Assembly: GCA_041675885.1 (NCBI GenBank)
Contig: JBAYSY010000010.1
Coordinates: 3,257 to 67,256, forward strand
Length of the DNA: 64,000 nt
Direction of reading: 5' to 3'
Origin: JBAYSY01 sp041675885
Lineage (GTDB): Bacteria > Pseudomonadota > Alphaproteobacteria > Rhodobacterales > Rhodobacteraceae
The stretch's first letter is position 1, and each line of letters begins with the position of its first letter. The translations under genes were made by a program, and so were the position numbers. Shown here piece after piece: positions 56,928 through 64,000 of the stretch. Under the pieces are notes generated by a model. It was given only the letters and a program-made list of their open reading frames with translations, did not search any database and had not been told where the DNA came from.

Positions 56928-58103
56928 ATGACCGATATCGTGATTCTCTCCGGCGCCCGCACCGCCATCGGCACCTTCGGCGGCGCGCTTGCGGGCATGG
57001 CGCCCATCGACCTCGGCGCCGTGGCCGCGAAGGCGGCGCTGGAGCGCGCGGGGGTCGAGGGCGGTCAGATCGGCCATGTGATGTTCGGCCATGTCATCAA
57101 CACCGAGCCGCGCGACATGTACCTGTCGCGGGTGGCCGCGATGCAGGCGGGGGTGCCGGATACGGTTCCGGCGATGAACGTGAACCGGCTTTGCGGGTCC
57201 GGCGCGCAGGCGATCGTCTCGGCGGTGCAGGCGCTGATGCTGGGCGACGCCGATTTCGCGCTGGCCGGGGGCGCCGAGGCGATGAGCCGCGCGCCGCATA
57301 TCCTGTCCGCCGCCCGCTGGGGCCAGAAGATGGGCGACACCTCGGCCACCGACATGATGACCGGGGCGCTGACCTGCCCCTTCGGCACCGGCCATATGGG
57401 GGTGACGGCCGAGAACGTGGCGGCCGAGCATGGTATCAGCCGCGAGGACCAGGACGCCTTCGCGCTGGAAAGCCAGCGCCGGGCGGCAGCGGCGATCGCG
57501 GCGGGGCATTTCGCGTCGCAGATCGTGCCGGTGGAGTTGAAGACCCGCAAGGGCGTGGTCGAGTTCGCGACCGACGAGCACCCGAAGGAAACCAGCCCTG
57601 AGGCGCTTGCCGGGCTGCGGCCGGCGTTCAAGCGCGACGGCAGCGTGACGGCGGGGAACGCCAGCGGCATCAACGATGGCGCCGCGGCGCTGGTGCTGGC
57701 GCGCGCCTCGGCCGCCCAGGCGGCGGGGCTCAAGCCGCGCGCACGGGTGCTGGGCTACGCCCATGCCGGGGTGCGCCCCGAGGTGATGGGCATCGGCCCG
57801 GTCCCGGCGGTCGAGGCGCTGCTGGCGCGCACCGGACTCACGGTGGCCGACTTCGACGTGATCGAATCGAACGAAGCCTTCGCGGCGCAGGCGCTGGCGG
57901 TGAACAGGGGGCTCGGACTCGACCCGGCGAAGGTGAACCCGAACGGCGGCGCCATCGCGCTGGGGCATCCGGTGGGGGCGACGGGGGCGATCATCACCGT
58001 CAAGGCGCTTTACGAGCTGGAGCGCACCGGCGGCAAGCGGGCGCTGGTCACCATGTGCATCGGCGGAGGCCAGGGCATCGCGCTGGCGCTGGAGCGGGTG
58101 TGA
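56928..58103 (+). CDS. Acetyl-CoA C-acetyltransferase (thiolase)
   Basis: A 391-residue thiolase. Nucleophile Cys in [10 protein letters not shown], the GHPVGATGA His motif, and the second Cys in [10 protein letters not shown]. It condenses or cleaves acetoacetyl-CoA, or longer 3-ketoacyl-CoA (BktB-like). A PHB role is possible but no phaB is nearby. Confidence 0.93.
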   Translation: MTDIVILSGARTAIGTFGGALAGMAPIDLGAVAAKAALERAGVEGGQIGHVMFGHVINTEPRDMYLSRVAAMQAGVPDTVPAMNVNRLCGSGAQAIVSAVQALMLGDADFALAGGAEAMSRAPHILSAARWGQKMGDTSATDMMTGALTCPFGTGHMGVTAENVAAEHGISREDQDAFALESQRRAAAAIAAGHFASQIVPVELKTRKGVVEFATDEHPKETSPEALAGLRPAFKRDGSVTAGNASGINDGAAALVLARASAAQAAGLKPRARVLGYAHAGVRPEVMGIGPVPAVEALLARTGLTVADFDVIESNEAFAAQALAVNRGLGLDPAKVNPNGGAIALGHPVGATGAIITVKALYELERTGGKRALVTMCIGGGQGIALALERV

Positions 58104-58120
58104 TCTTCTGACCGGGGGTT

Positions 58121-58174
58121 CTCAGGGGGAGTGTGCTCCCCCTGAGCGGGGGGTGCGGGGGGCTGGCCCCCCGC
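58121..58174 (+). terminator. Double GC hairpin after the thiolase gene
   Basis: A perfect 11-bp stem CTCAGGGGGAG-TGTG-CTCCCCCTGAG (58121-58146) is followed by GCGGGGGGC/GCCCCCCGC (58155-58174). No T-tract. It may stabilise the 3' end or act with Rho. Confidence 0.5.
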
Positions 58175-58187
58175 CGCTCCTGCGGCT

Positions 58188-59723
58188 ATGGTCGCGGCGA
58201 TGGCGGCAGCAGTGCAATATTCCGAGGACCAGGCCGAGGCCCATGACCGCGTGGCGGAGTTGTTGCGCGGGGCCGGGGTCGATCTCGACGAGGGGCTGCT
58301 GACCCCGCCCGGACCCAGCGGCGGCGGGGTTCTGGCGGTGACCGGCAAAGCCGGATCGGGCAAGACGCTGCTGCTCGCCGAACTGGTCAAGGCGCTGACC
58401 GCCGCCGGGGTCGAGATCGTCTCGGCCGATTACGAGGGCCGCAGGCGCAAGGACCGCCGCACCCTCGCCGTGCTCGCCCCCACCAACAAGGCCGCAAGCG
58501 TGCTGCGCTCGCGCGGGGTGCCCGCGACCACGATCCACCGCATCCTCTACACCCCGCTCTATGCCCCGGAATACGAACAGCTGGCCGAATGGCTGGCAAA
58601 CGGCGGCGAGCGGCCGGTGATGGCGGAGCTGACCGACCTCGCGCTCGACCGGGCGCGCCATTTCTACGACCTGCACAAGTCGATCCCCGGCGCGCTGGCG
58701 GCGGCGGGGCTGCGCGGCTCGGACTTCATCAAGGGCTGGAAGCGGCGCGAGGAACCGCTGGACATCGGTTTCGTCGATGAAAGCTCGATGCTGGACGAAC
58801 GCGCGCTGGACGACCTGCGCGAGATCTTCCCGACGCTGGTGCTGTTCGGCGACCCGGCGCAGCTTGCGCCGGTGGGCTCCTCGGGCGAGATGGTGTTCGA
58901 CCGGCTGCCCGAGCCGCGCCGGATGACCCTGCGCCGCATCCACCGGCAGGAATCCGACAGCCCGATCCTCGACCTCGCCCATGCGCTGGCCGACCCGGCG
59001 CTGGAGTTTTCCGATTTCGAGGCGATGGTGGAGGACGCCGCCCGGCGCGACGACCGGGTGGTGGTGGCGCAGCGGGTCGAGGCGGCGCGGATGGCGCGCT
59101 CGCCGGTGCTGGTCTGGCGCAACGCGACCCGCATCCGGCTGATCCAGGCGTTCCGCGCCGCCTACGGTGCCCCCGACGACGCGCTGCTGCCCGGTGAGCC
59201 GCTGATCTGCGACGGGATCGAACTGCCCTTGAAGCATCGCAAGCGGCGGATCGAGCTTGAGGCGCGGGGCCTGATCAAGGGGGCGCAGGCGATCTACCTC
59301 GGCCCCGGCAAGGGGTCCGGTTTCGCCCGGCTGCATATCATCGGCGCCGAGGAACCCCAGGTTTCCGCCGCCACGATCATCAAGATCGAGCGCCCGGGCG
59401 AGGAGGAGCCGCTGATCGCCTCGGCCGCGCGTATGGGGGCGGTGTTCCTGCACGCGGCGGCGGTGACGATCCACAAGGCCCAGGGGTCGCAATGGGATAC
59501 GGTGCAGGTCTTCGCCCCCGACCTCTGGGTGGCGGCGCAGGCCGGACGGACCGAGGCCGGGGTGGCACTGTGGAAACGGCTGGCCTATGTGGCGATCACG
59601 AGGGCCGAATCGCGGCTGGTCTGGGTGGTGCGCAACCGGCTGGCGCGGCCCGCCGAACCGCTGACGGCCGATGACGTGAAACCCGCCCCCGCGCCCTTCG
59701 CGCTGGCGGCGGAAGAAGGGTAG
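58188..59723 (+). CDS. RecD-like superfamily-1 DNA helicase
   Basis: A 511-residue ATPase. Walker A TGKAGSGKTL near 52-61, motif Ia APTNKAASVLRSRG, motif II VDESSMLD, motif III GDPAQLAPVG, motif V TIHKAQGSQWDTVQVFAP and motif VI YVAITRAES. No recB/recC partner, so a stand-alone RecD2- or Dda-like helicase. ATG 58188 or 58200; no clear ribosome binding site. Confidence 0.88.
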   Translation: MVAAMAAAVQYSEDQAEAHDRVAELLRGAGVDLDEGLLTPPGPSGGGVLAVTGKAGSGKTLLLAELVKALTAAGVEIVSADYEGRRRKDRRTLAVLAPTNKAASVLRSRGVPATTIHRILYTPLYAPEYEQLAEWLANGGERPVMAELTDLALDRARHFYDLHKSIPGALAAAGLRGSDFIKGWKRREEPLDIGFVDESSMLDERALDDLREIFPTLVLFGDPAQLAPVGSSGEMVFDRLPEPRRMTLRRIHRQESDSPILDLAHALADPALEFSDFEAMVEDAARRDDRVVVAQRVEAARMARSPVLVWRNATRIRLIQAFRAAYGAPDDALLPGEPLICDGIELPLKHRKRRIELEARGLIKGAQAIYLGPGKGSGFARLHIIGAEEPQVSAATIIKIERPGEEEPLIASAARMGAVFLHAAAVTIHKAQGSQWDTVQVFAPDLWVAAQAGRTEAGVALWKRLAYVAITRAESRLVWVVRNRLARPAEPLTADDVKPAPAPFALAAEEG

Positions 59724-59736
59724 GCGACGGGGGCCG

Positions 59737-60753
59737 ATGGGCAGGATTCTGTTGACCGGGGGCGCGGGCTATATCGGCTCGCATACCTATGTCGCCTTGA
59801 AGGCGGCGGGGCACGAGGTGGTGATCCTCGACAATTTCTCGAACGCCCGCGCCGATGTGCCCGCGCGGCTGGAACTGGTGACCGGCGCGCCGGTGGCGGT
59901 CGAACAGGCCGATGTGCTCGACCGCGCCGCGCTGGCGCGGGTCTTCGCCGCGCATCGTTTCGATGCGGTGGTGCATTTCGCGGCGCTGAAGGCGGTGGGC
60001 GAATCGGCCGAGAAACCGCTGGAATATATCGAGACCAACGTCACCGGCCTCTTGAACCTGCTGAACGCCATGCGCGCGGCCGGGGTCTTCCGGCTGGTGT
60101 TCTCGTCCTCGGCCACGGTCTATGCCGAGTCGGAGGCGATGCCGCTGACAGAGGCGGCGCCGCTCGGCTATTCCTCGACCTATGCCTGGACCAAGCTGGC
60201 GGGCGAGCAGATCCTGGCTCAGGCGGCGGGGTCGGACCCGCGCTGGCAGATCGGCGTGCTGCGCTATTTCAACCCGGCCGGGGCGCATGACAGCGGGCTG
60301 ATCGGCGAGGATCCGCAGGACATCCCGAACAACCTGATGCCCTATATCGCCAAGGTCGCGGTGGGGGAACTGCCCGCGCTCACGGTCTTTGGCGGCGATT
60401 ATCCCACCGCCGACGGCACCGGGGTGCGCGACTACATCCACGTGATGGATCTGGCCGAGGGCCATGCGCTGTCGCTCGCCGCGCTGCTGGCGGATGCGGG
60501 GGGGCATGTGCTCAACCTCGGCACCGGGCGGGGCTATTCGGTGCTGGAGATGCTGGCAGCCTATTCCCGCGCCTGCGGCCGGGAGTTGCCGCATGTGACC
60601 GGGCCGCGCCGGTCGGGTGATCTGGCGGCCTATTGGGGCGATCCGCGCCGGGCCGAGGCGGTGCTGGGGTTCCGCGCCCGCCGCGGTCTCGACGACATGT
60701 GCGCGACAAGCTGGAACTGGATCTCCCGGAGGCGGAACGGCCCGGTGGCGTGA
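59737..60753 (+). CDS. galE: UDP-glucose 4-epimerase
   Basis: A 338-residue extended SDR. NAD motif LTGGAGYIGSHT at 5-16, SSSATVY, and YAWTK (Tyr-x3-Lys). Interconverts UDP-glucose and UDP-galactose for lipopolysaccharide/exopolysaccharide. 13 bases after the helicase gene. Confidence 0.92.
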   Translation: MGRILLTGGAGYIGSHTYVALKAAGHEVVILDNFSNARADVPARLELVTGAPVAVEQADVLDRAALARVFAAHRFDAVVHFAALKAVGESAEKPLEYIETNVTGLLNLLNAMRAAGVFRLVFSSSATVYAESEAMPLTEAAPLGYSSTYAWTKLAGEQILAQAAGSDPRWQIGVLRYFNPAGAHDSGLIGEDPQDIPNNLMPYIAKVAVGELPALTVFGGDYPTADGTGVRDYIHVMDLAEGHALSLAALLADAGGHVLNLGTGRGYSVLEMLAAYSRACGRELPHVTGPRRSGDLAAYWGDPRRAEAVLGFRARRGLDDMCATSWNWISRRRNGPVA

Positions 60754-60760
60754 GCGGGCG

Positions 60761-60820
60761 GAGAGCGCCGGGGGTTTCACACCCCCGGACCCCCGTGGAG
60801 TATTTCCGGCAAGATGAAGC
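60761..60820 (+). repeat. Intergenic repeat family 3 copy after galE
   Basis: GAGAGCGCCGGGGGTTTCAC, a short CCCCC tract, then GTGGAGTATTTCCGGCAAGA and TGAAG. The same block occurs inverted at 45793-45900. Confidence 0.65.
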
Positions 60821-60854
60821 AGTAAACGGGTTTGACCGGTGATGCCGTCCCCGT

Positions 60855-61610
60855 TCAGCGTGGGCGCAGGCTGGTGGTGACGTAGTTCACCGCGAGGTCG
60901 CGGTCGGAAAGCGACCATGACCATGTGACCGGGTTGAACACCATCCCCTTGCGGTCCACCGGGTCGAGCCCGGCGCCGCGCAGCATGGTGTAAAGCTCGT
61001 CGGGGGTGATGAACCTGCCCCAGTCGTGGGTGCCCCTGGGCAGCCAGCGCATCACCCATTCCGCCCCGATGATGGCCGCCGCGAAGCTGCGCGCGGTGCG
61101 GTTCAGGGTCGAGCAGATCATCAGCCCGCCGGGGTTCAGCAACGCGCGGCAGGTGGCGAGGAAGGCGGGCGGGTCGGCCACGTGTTCGACCACCTCCATG
61201 TTCAGCACCACGTCGAACCGCTCGTCCGTCTCGGCCAGCGCCTCGGCGGTGGTGTGGCGGTAGTCGATCGCCAGTCCCGAACGTTCGGCATGAAGCCGCG
61301 CCACCGGGATGTTGCCCGCCGCCGCATCGGCGCCGACCACCGTGGCCCCGAGCCGGGCCATGGGTTCGGTCAGCAGCCCGCCGCCGCAGCCGATATCCAG
61401 CAGCCGGAGTCCGGTGAAGGGAAGGGCCGCGGCCGGGTCGCGACCGAACTCGGCCGCGATCTGGGCGCAGATGTAGTCGAGCCGACAGGGGTTCAGCATG
61501 TGCAGGGGCTTGAACTTGCCCTTGGGATCCCACCATTCGGTGGCCATGGCCTCGAATTTCGCCACCTCGGCGGCATCGACGCTGCCGTTTTGTTCCATTG
61601 TGCTGGCCAT
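60855..61610 (-). CDS. ubiG: Ubiquinone biosynthesis O-methyltransferase
   Basis: A 251-residue class I SAM methyltransferase making two O-methylations in ubiquinone synthesis. Motif [30 protein letters not shown] and STLNRT are diagnostic; the start [22 protein letters not shown] is typical. ATG 61610; ATG 61598 also possible. Confidence 0.95.
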   Translation of the reverse strand: MASTMEQNGSVDAAEVAKFEAMATEWWDPKGKFKPLHMLNPCRLDYICAQIAAEFGRDPAAALPFTGLRLLDIGCGGGLLTEPMARLGATVVGADAAAGNIPVARLHAERSGLAIDYRHTTAEALAETDERFDVVLNMEVVEHVADPPAFLATCRALLNPGGLMICSTLNRTARSFAAAIIGAEWVMRWLPRGTHDWGRFITPDELYTMLRGAGLDPVDRKGMVFNPVTWSWSLSDRDLAVNYVTTSLRPR

Positions 61611-61686
61611 CGCGCTGGTCCTTGCAGTGTTCCGGGCTTGCGGTATCCCCGTGGCGGTTTGCCGGTGGCGGGGCGGGCTTGCCACG

Positions 61687-61717
61687 TTATATAGATCGGT
61701 CATGGACAGAACGTCAG
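61687..61717. promoter_or_regulatory. Overlapping divergent promoter region, ubiG/pip
   Basis: TTATAT (61687-61692) is 9-14 bases before the pip ATG and has no ribosome binding site after it. On the other strand CTGACG (61717-61712), 18 bases and TATATA (61693-61688) would serve ubiG. Confidence 0.4.
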
Positions 61718-62670
61718 GTCAAAAGCGCGCAGCGCAGTTTCTTTATCCGCCGCTCGACCCCTTCGACCGCAGGGTGATCGACCGTGGCGACGGGCATCAG
61801 ATCTATGTCGAGCAATGCGGCCACCCGCAGGGGATGCCGGTCGTTGTGCTGCATGGCGGGCCGGGCGGCGGGTGCAGCCCGGCGATGCGGCGCTATTTCG
61901 ACCCGGCGCATTACCGGATCGTGCTGTTCGACCAGCGCGGATGCGGCCGGTCGCGCCCGAATGCCGAGGTGCAGGGCAATACCACCTGGCACCTTGTCGC
62001 CGATATCGAGGCGATCCGCGAAAGCCTGGGCATCGAGAGCTGGATCGCCTTCGGCGGAAGCTGGGGCGCGACGCTGGCACTCATTTACGCCATCGCCCAT
62101 CCCGAGCGGGTGGCGCATCTGGTGCTGCGTGGGGTGTTCCTGATGACCCGGGCCGAGCTCGACTGGTTCTACGGCGGCGGCGCGGCGGGGTTCTTTCCCG
62201 AGGAATGGCGCCGTTTCACCGACCCGATCCCCGAGGGCGAGCGCGGCGACCTGATCGGCGCCTATCACCGGCGGCTGTTTTCCGGCGACATGGCCGAGGA
62301 AGTGCGCCACGCCCGCGCCTGGGCGGGGTGGGAGAACGCGCTGGCCGCGATGTCGGTGGCGATCCCGGCGGGCGAGGGGCCGGGCGACTACACCCGCGCC
62401 TTCGCCCGGCTGGAGAACCACTATTTCACCCATGAGGGGTTCCTGGAACACGACGGCTGGATCCTGGCCAACCGCCACCGGATCGCCGATATCCCCGCCA
62501 CCATCGTGCAGGGCCGCTACGACATGATCTGCCCGCCCGGCTCGGCCTTCCGGCTGGCCGAGGGCTGGGGGCGGGCCGATCTGCGGATGGTGCCGCTGGC
62601 CGGTCATGCGCTGTCGGAGCCGGGGATCAGCGCCGAACTGGTGCGGGTGATGGACGGGCTGCGGGCGTGA
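61702..62670 (+). CDS. pip: Proline iminopeptidase
   Basis: A 322-residue alpha/beta hydrolase removing N-terminal Pro. [18 protein letters not shown], the nucleophile elbow [10 protein letters not shown], and acid/base in GRYDMICP and AGHA. Length typical. No Shine-Dalgarno before ATG 61702. Confidence 0.94.
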   Translation: MDRTSGQKRAAQFLYPPLDPFDRRVIDRGDGHQIYVEQCGHPQGMPVVVLHGGPGGGCSPAMRRYFDPAHYRIVLFDQRGCGRSRPNAEVQGNTTWHLVADIEAIRESLGIESWIAFGGSWGATLALIYAIAHPERVAHLVLRGVFLMTRAELDWFYGGGAAGFFPEEWRRFTDPIPEGERGDLIGAYHRRLFSGDMAEEVRHARAWAGWENALAAMSVAIPAGEGPGDYTRAFARLENHYFTHEGFLEHDGWILANRHRIADIPATIVQGRYDMICPPGSAFRLAEGWGRADLRMVPLAGHALSEPGISAELVRVMDGLRA

Positions 62671-62686
62671 GGGGGACTTCCCTGTC

Positions 62687-62755
62687 GCAACAGAGGGCAG
62701 CGCCCATCCGCGGGTGGGCGGGCGCTGCCCGGGCCGCTTCGCGGCCGTTCCGGGC
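62687..62755 (+). repeat. Dispersed palindromic repeat family 1, 69-bp copy
   Basis: Begins GCAACAGAGGGCAGCGCCCA, has a stem GCAGCGCCC/GGGCGCTGC, and ends GGGCCGCTTCGCGGCCGTTCC then GGGC, like copy A's end. Follows pip. Confidence 0.65.
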
Positions 62756-62806
62756 TAGAGGAAAGGGCTGCACATGACACACCGCTCCACCGTCGGAAGC
62801 AGGCGC

Positions 62807-62833
62807 AACCCGTAGGCTACGCTTCAGCGCACC
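62807..62833 (-). repeat. Dispersed hairpin family 2 copy
   Basis: AACCCGTAGGCTACGCTTCA then GCGCACC; reverse of the copy at 20200-20225 with a few changes. The remaining spacer to 62949 shows no riboswitch-like structure. Confidence 0.5.
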
Positions 62834-62949
62834 ACCTCTGGCCGCCTCGCGGCACCTCCGGGCAAGGGGAACACCCGCCCCCTGCCCCGCATTGCCGCGC
62901 GGGCGCATCGGTGCTATCGGCGGGCCGGAACGAGTTCAGGGGACCGCAG

Positions 62950-64000
62950 ATGCCGAAGGATCATGTCGTCAAGGATATCTCGCTTGCCGGGTTCGGCCGC
63001 AAGGAGATCGCCATCGCCGAGACCGAGATGCCCGGCCTGATGGCGTTGCGGGCGGAATACGGCGCCGCGCGGCCGCTGAAGGGTGCGCGGATCGCGGGCT
63101 CCTTGCACATGACGATCCAGACCGCGGTGTTGATCGAAACGCTGGTGGCGCTGGGGGCCGAGGTCCGCTGGGCCTCGTGCAACATCTTCTCGACCCAGGA
63201 CCATGCCGCCGCCGCCATTGCCGAAACCGGGGTGCCGGTGTTCGCGGTGAAGGGCGAGACGCTGGCCGAATACTGGGCCTATACCGACCGGATCTTCCGG
63301 TTCGCGGAGGGCACGGCGAACCTGATCCTGGACGACGGCGGCGATGCCACGCTTTACATCCTGCTGGGTGCGCGGGTCGAGGCGGGCGAGACCGGGCTGA
63401 TCGCCAGCCCCGGCTCGGACGAGGAAGAGGCGCTGTTCGCCCAGATCGGCAAACGGCTGGCGGAAAGCCCCGGCTGGTTCACCGCCCAGGCGGCCGCGAT
63501 CAAGGGCGTGTCCGAGGAAACCACCACCGGCGTGCACCGGCTTTACGACCTGCACAAGAAGGGCCTGCTGCCCTTCCCGGCGATCAACGTCAACGATTCG
63601 GTCACCAAGTCGAAGTTCGACAACAAGTACGGCTGCAAGGAATCGCTGGTCGATGGCATCCGCCGCGCCACCGACACGATGATGGCCGGCAAGGTCGCCG
63701 TGGTCTGCGGTTATGGCGATGTGGGCAAGGGCTCGGCCGCCTCGCTGCAAGGCGCGGGGGCGCGGGTGAAGGTGACCGAGATCGACCCGATCTGCGCGCT
63801 TCAGGCGGCGATGGACGGGTTCGAGGTGGTGCTGCTGGAGGACGTGGCCGCCACCGCCGATATCTTCATCACCACCACCGGCAACAAGGACGTGATCCGC
63901 ATCGAGCACATGCGCGAGATGAAGGACATGGCCATCGTCGGCAACATCGGCCATTTCGACAACGAGATTCAGGTTGCCGCGCTCAAGAACCACAAATGGA
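62950..64000 (+). CDS. ahcY: Adenosylhomocysteinase, 3' part beyond window
   Basis: The first 350 residues of S-adenosylhomocysteine hydrolase. NAD motif [26 protein letters not shown] and [17 protein letters not shown] (substrate region) are clear. Recycles SAH to homocysteine and adenosine. The reading frame is open to the last base. Confidence 0.95.
   Translation, partial: MPKDHVVKDISLAGFGRKEIAIAETEMPGLMALRAEYGAARPLKGARIAGSLHMTIQTAVLIETLVALGAEVRWASCNIFSTQDHAAAAIAETGVPVFAVKGETLAEYWAYTDRIFRFAEGTANLILDDGGDATLYILLGARVEAGETGLIASPGSDEEEALFAQIGKRLAESPGWFTAQAAAIKGVSEETTTGVHRLYDLHKKGLLPFPAINVNDSVTKSKFDNKYGCKESLVDGIRRATDTMMAGKVAVVCGYGDVGKGSAASLQGAGARVKVTEIDPICALQAAMDGFEVVLLEDVAATADIFITTTGNKDVIRIEHMREMKDMAIVGNIGHFDNEIQVAALKNHKW

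Noticed and set aside
62760..62949. A SAH riboswitch before ahcY
   Set aside because: I could not find the conserved core or pairing; the stretch is occupied by repeat family 2 and GC-rich linker.

Overview
The window is about 64 kb of high-GC DNA, densely coding with short spacers. It reads as a chromosomal core segment of an alphaproteobacterium of the order Rhodobacterales (Rhodobacter/Paracoccus relatives). The evidence is the gene set: rnhB next to a GANTC methylase of the CcrM type, lepB-rnc-era followed by a DUF1491 protein, a DUF3576 lipoprotein upstream of leuS, a Rhodobacter-type 16-strand porin, the carboxyspermidine route to spermidine (nspC plus its dehydrogenase), and the 'GGATATTT...AAG' motif that recurs after gene ends. 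I see no rRNA, tRNA, CRISPR array, prophage, transposase or plasmid function. The last gene (ahcY) runs off the right edge.

Layout. 0-2 kb: CNNM/CorC-type membrane protein and a small heat-shock protein with a heat-shock-type promoter. 2-9 kb: a roughly 950-bp non-coding stretch, then a PotABCD-type ABC importer (ATPase, binding protein, two permeases) meeting a DadA-like FAD oxidoreductase head-on with no base between the stops. 9-17 kb: M20 peptidase and mnmH, lepB-rnc-era-DUF1491, a small unknown protein, a Hint-domain protein and dapE. 17-25 kb: YggS, porin, DUF3576 lipoprotein, leuS-lptE-holA, and a glutathione S-transferase. 25-34 kb: nspC, carboxyspermidine dehydrogenase and a hydroxypyruvate-isomerase-like gene, then tamA-tamB. 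34-41 kb: BrkB family protein and an exopolysaccharide cluster read leftward (epimerase, sugar transferase, yjbH, yjbF, a YjbE-like small protein). 41-50 kb: an unknown membrane protein, ccrM, rnhB, htpX, an MFS transporter, M32 carboxypeptidase, heme A synthase, a TrmJ-type RNA methyltransferase and a FadL-type porin. 50-64 kb: thiE-like, an unknown protein, YeaQ family protein, ubiH-type hydroxylase, amidase, cobD, thiolase, RecD-like helicase, galE, ubiG, pip and partial ahcY.

How the genes connect. Several sets serve the cell envelope: tamAB, lptE, porin, FadL, the yjb cluster with its glycosyl-phosphotransferase, and galE. Two sets concern polyamines: the Pot-like importer and the nspC pair, about 20 kb apart. 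Respiratory cofactor genes (ubiG, ubiH-type, ctaA) are scattered singly. Heat-stress functions (Hsp20, htpX) each have a plausible sigma-32 promoter.

The least-explained content is between genes. I find three families of dispersed palindromic repeats with 4-5 copies each, and several operator-like dyads. The repeats are the best candidates for something undescribed. No new defence or mobile system is evident. All promoter, operator and repeat calls are by eye; family assignments rest on remembered motifs and have not been searched.
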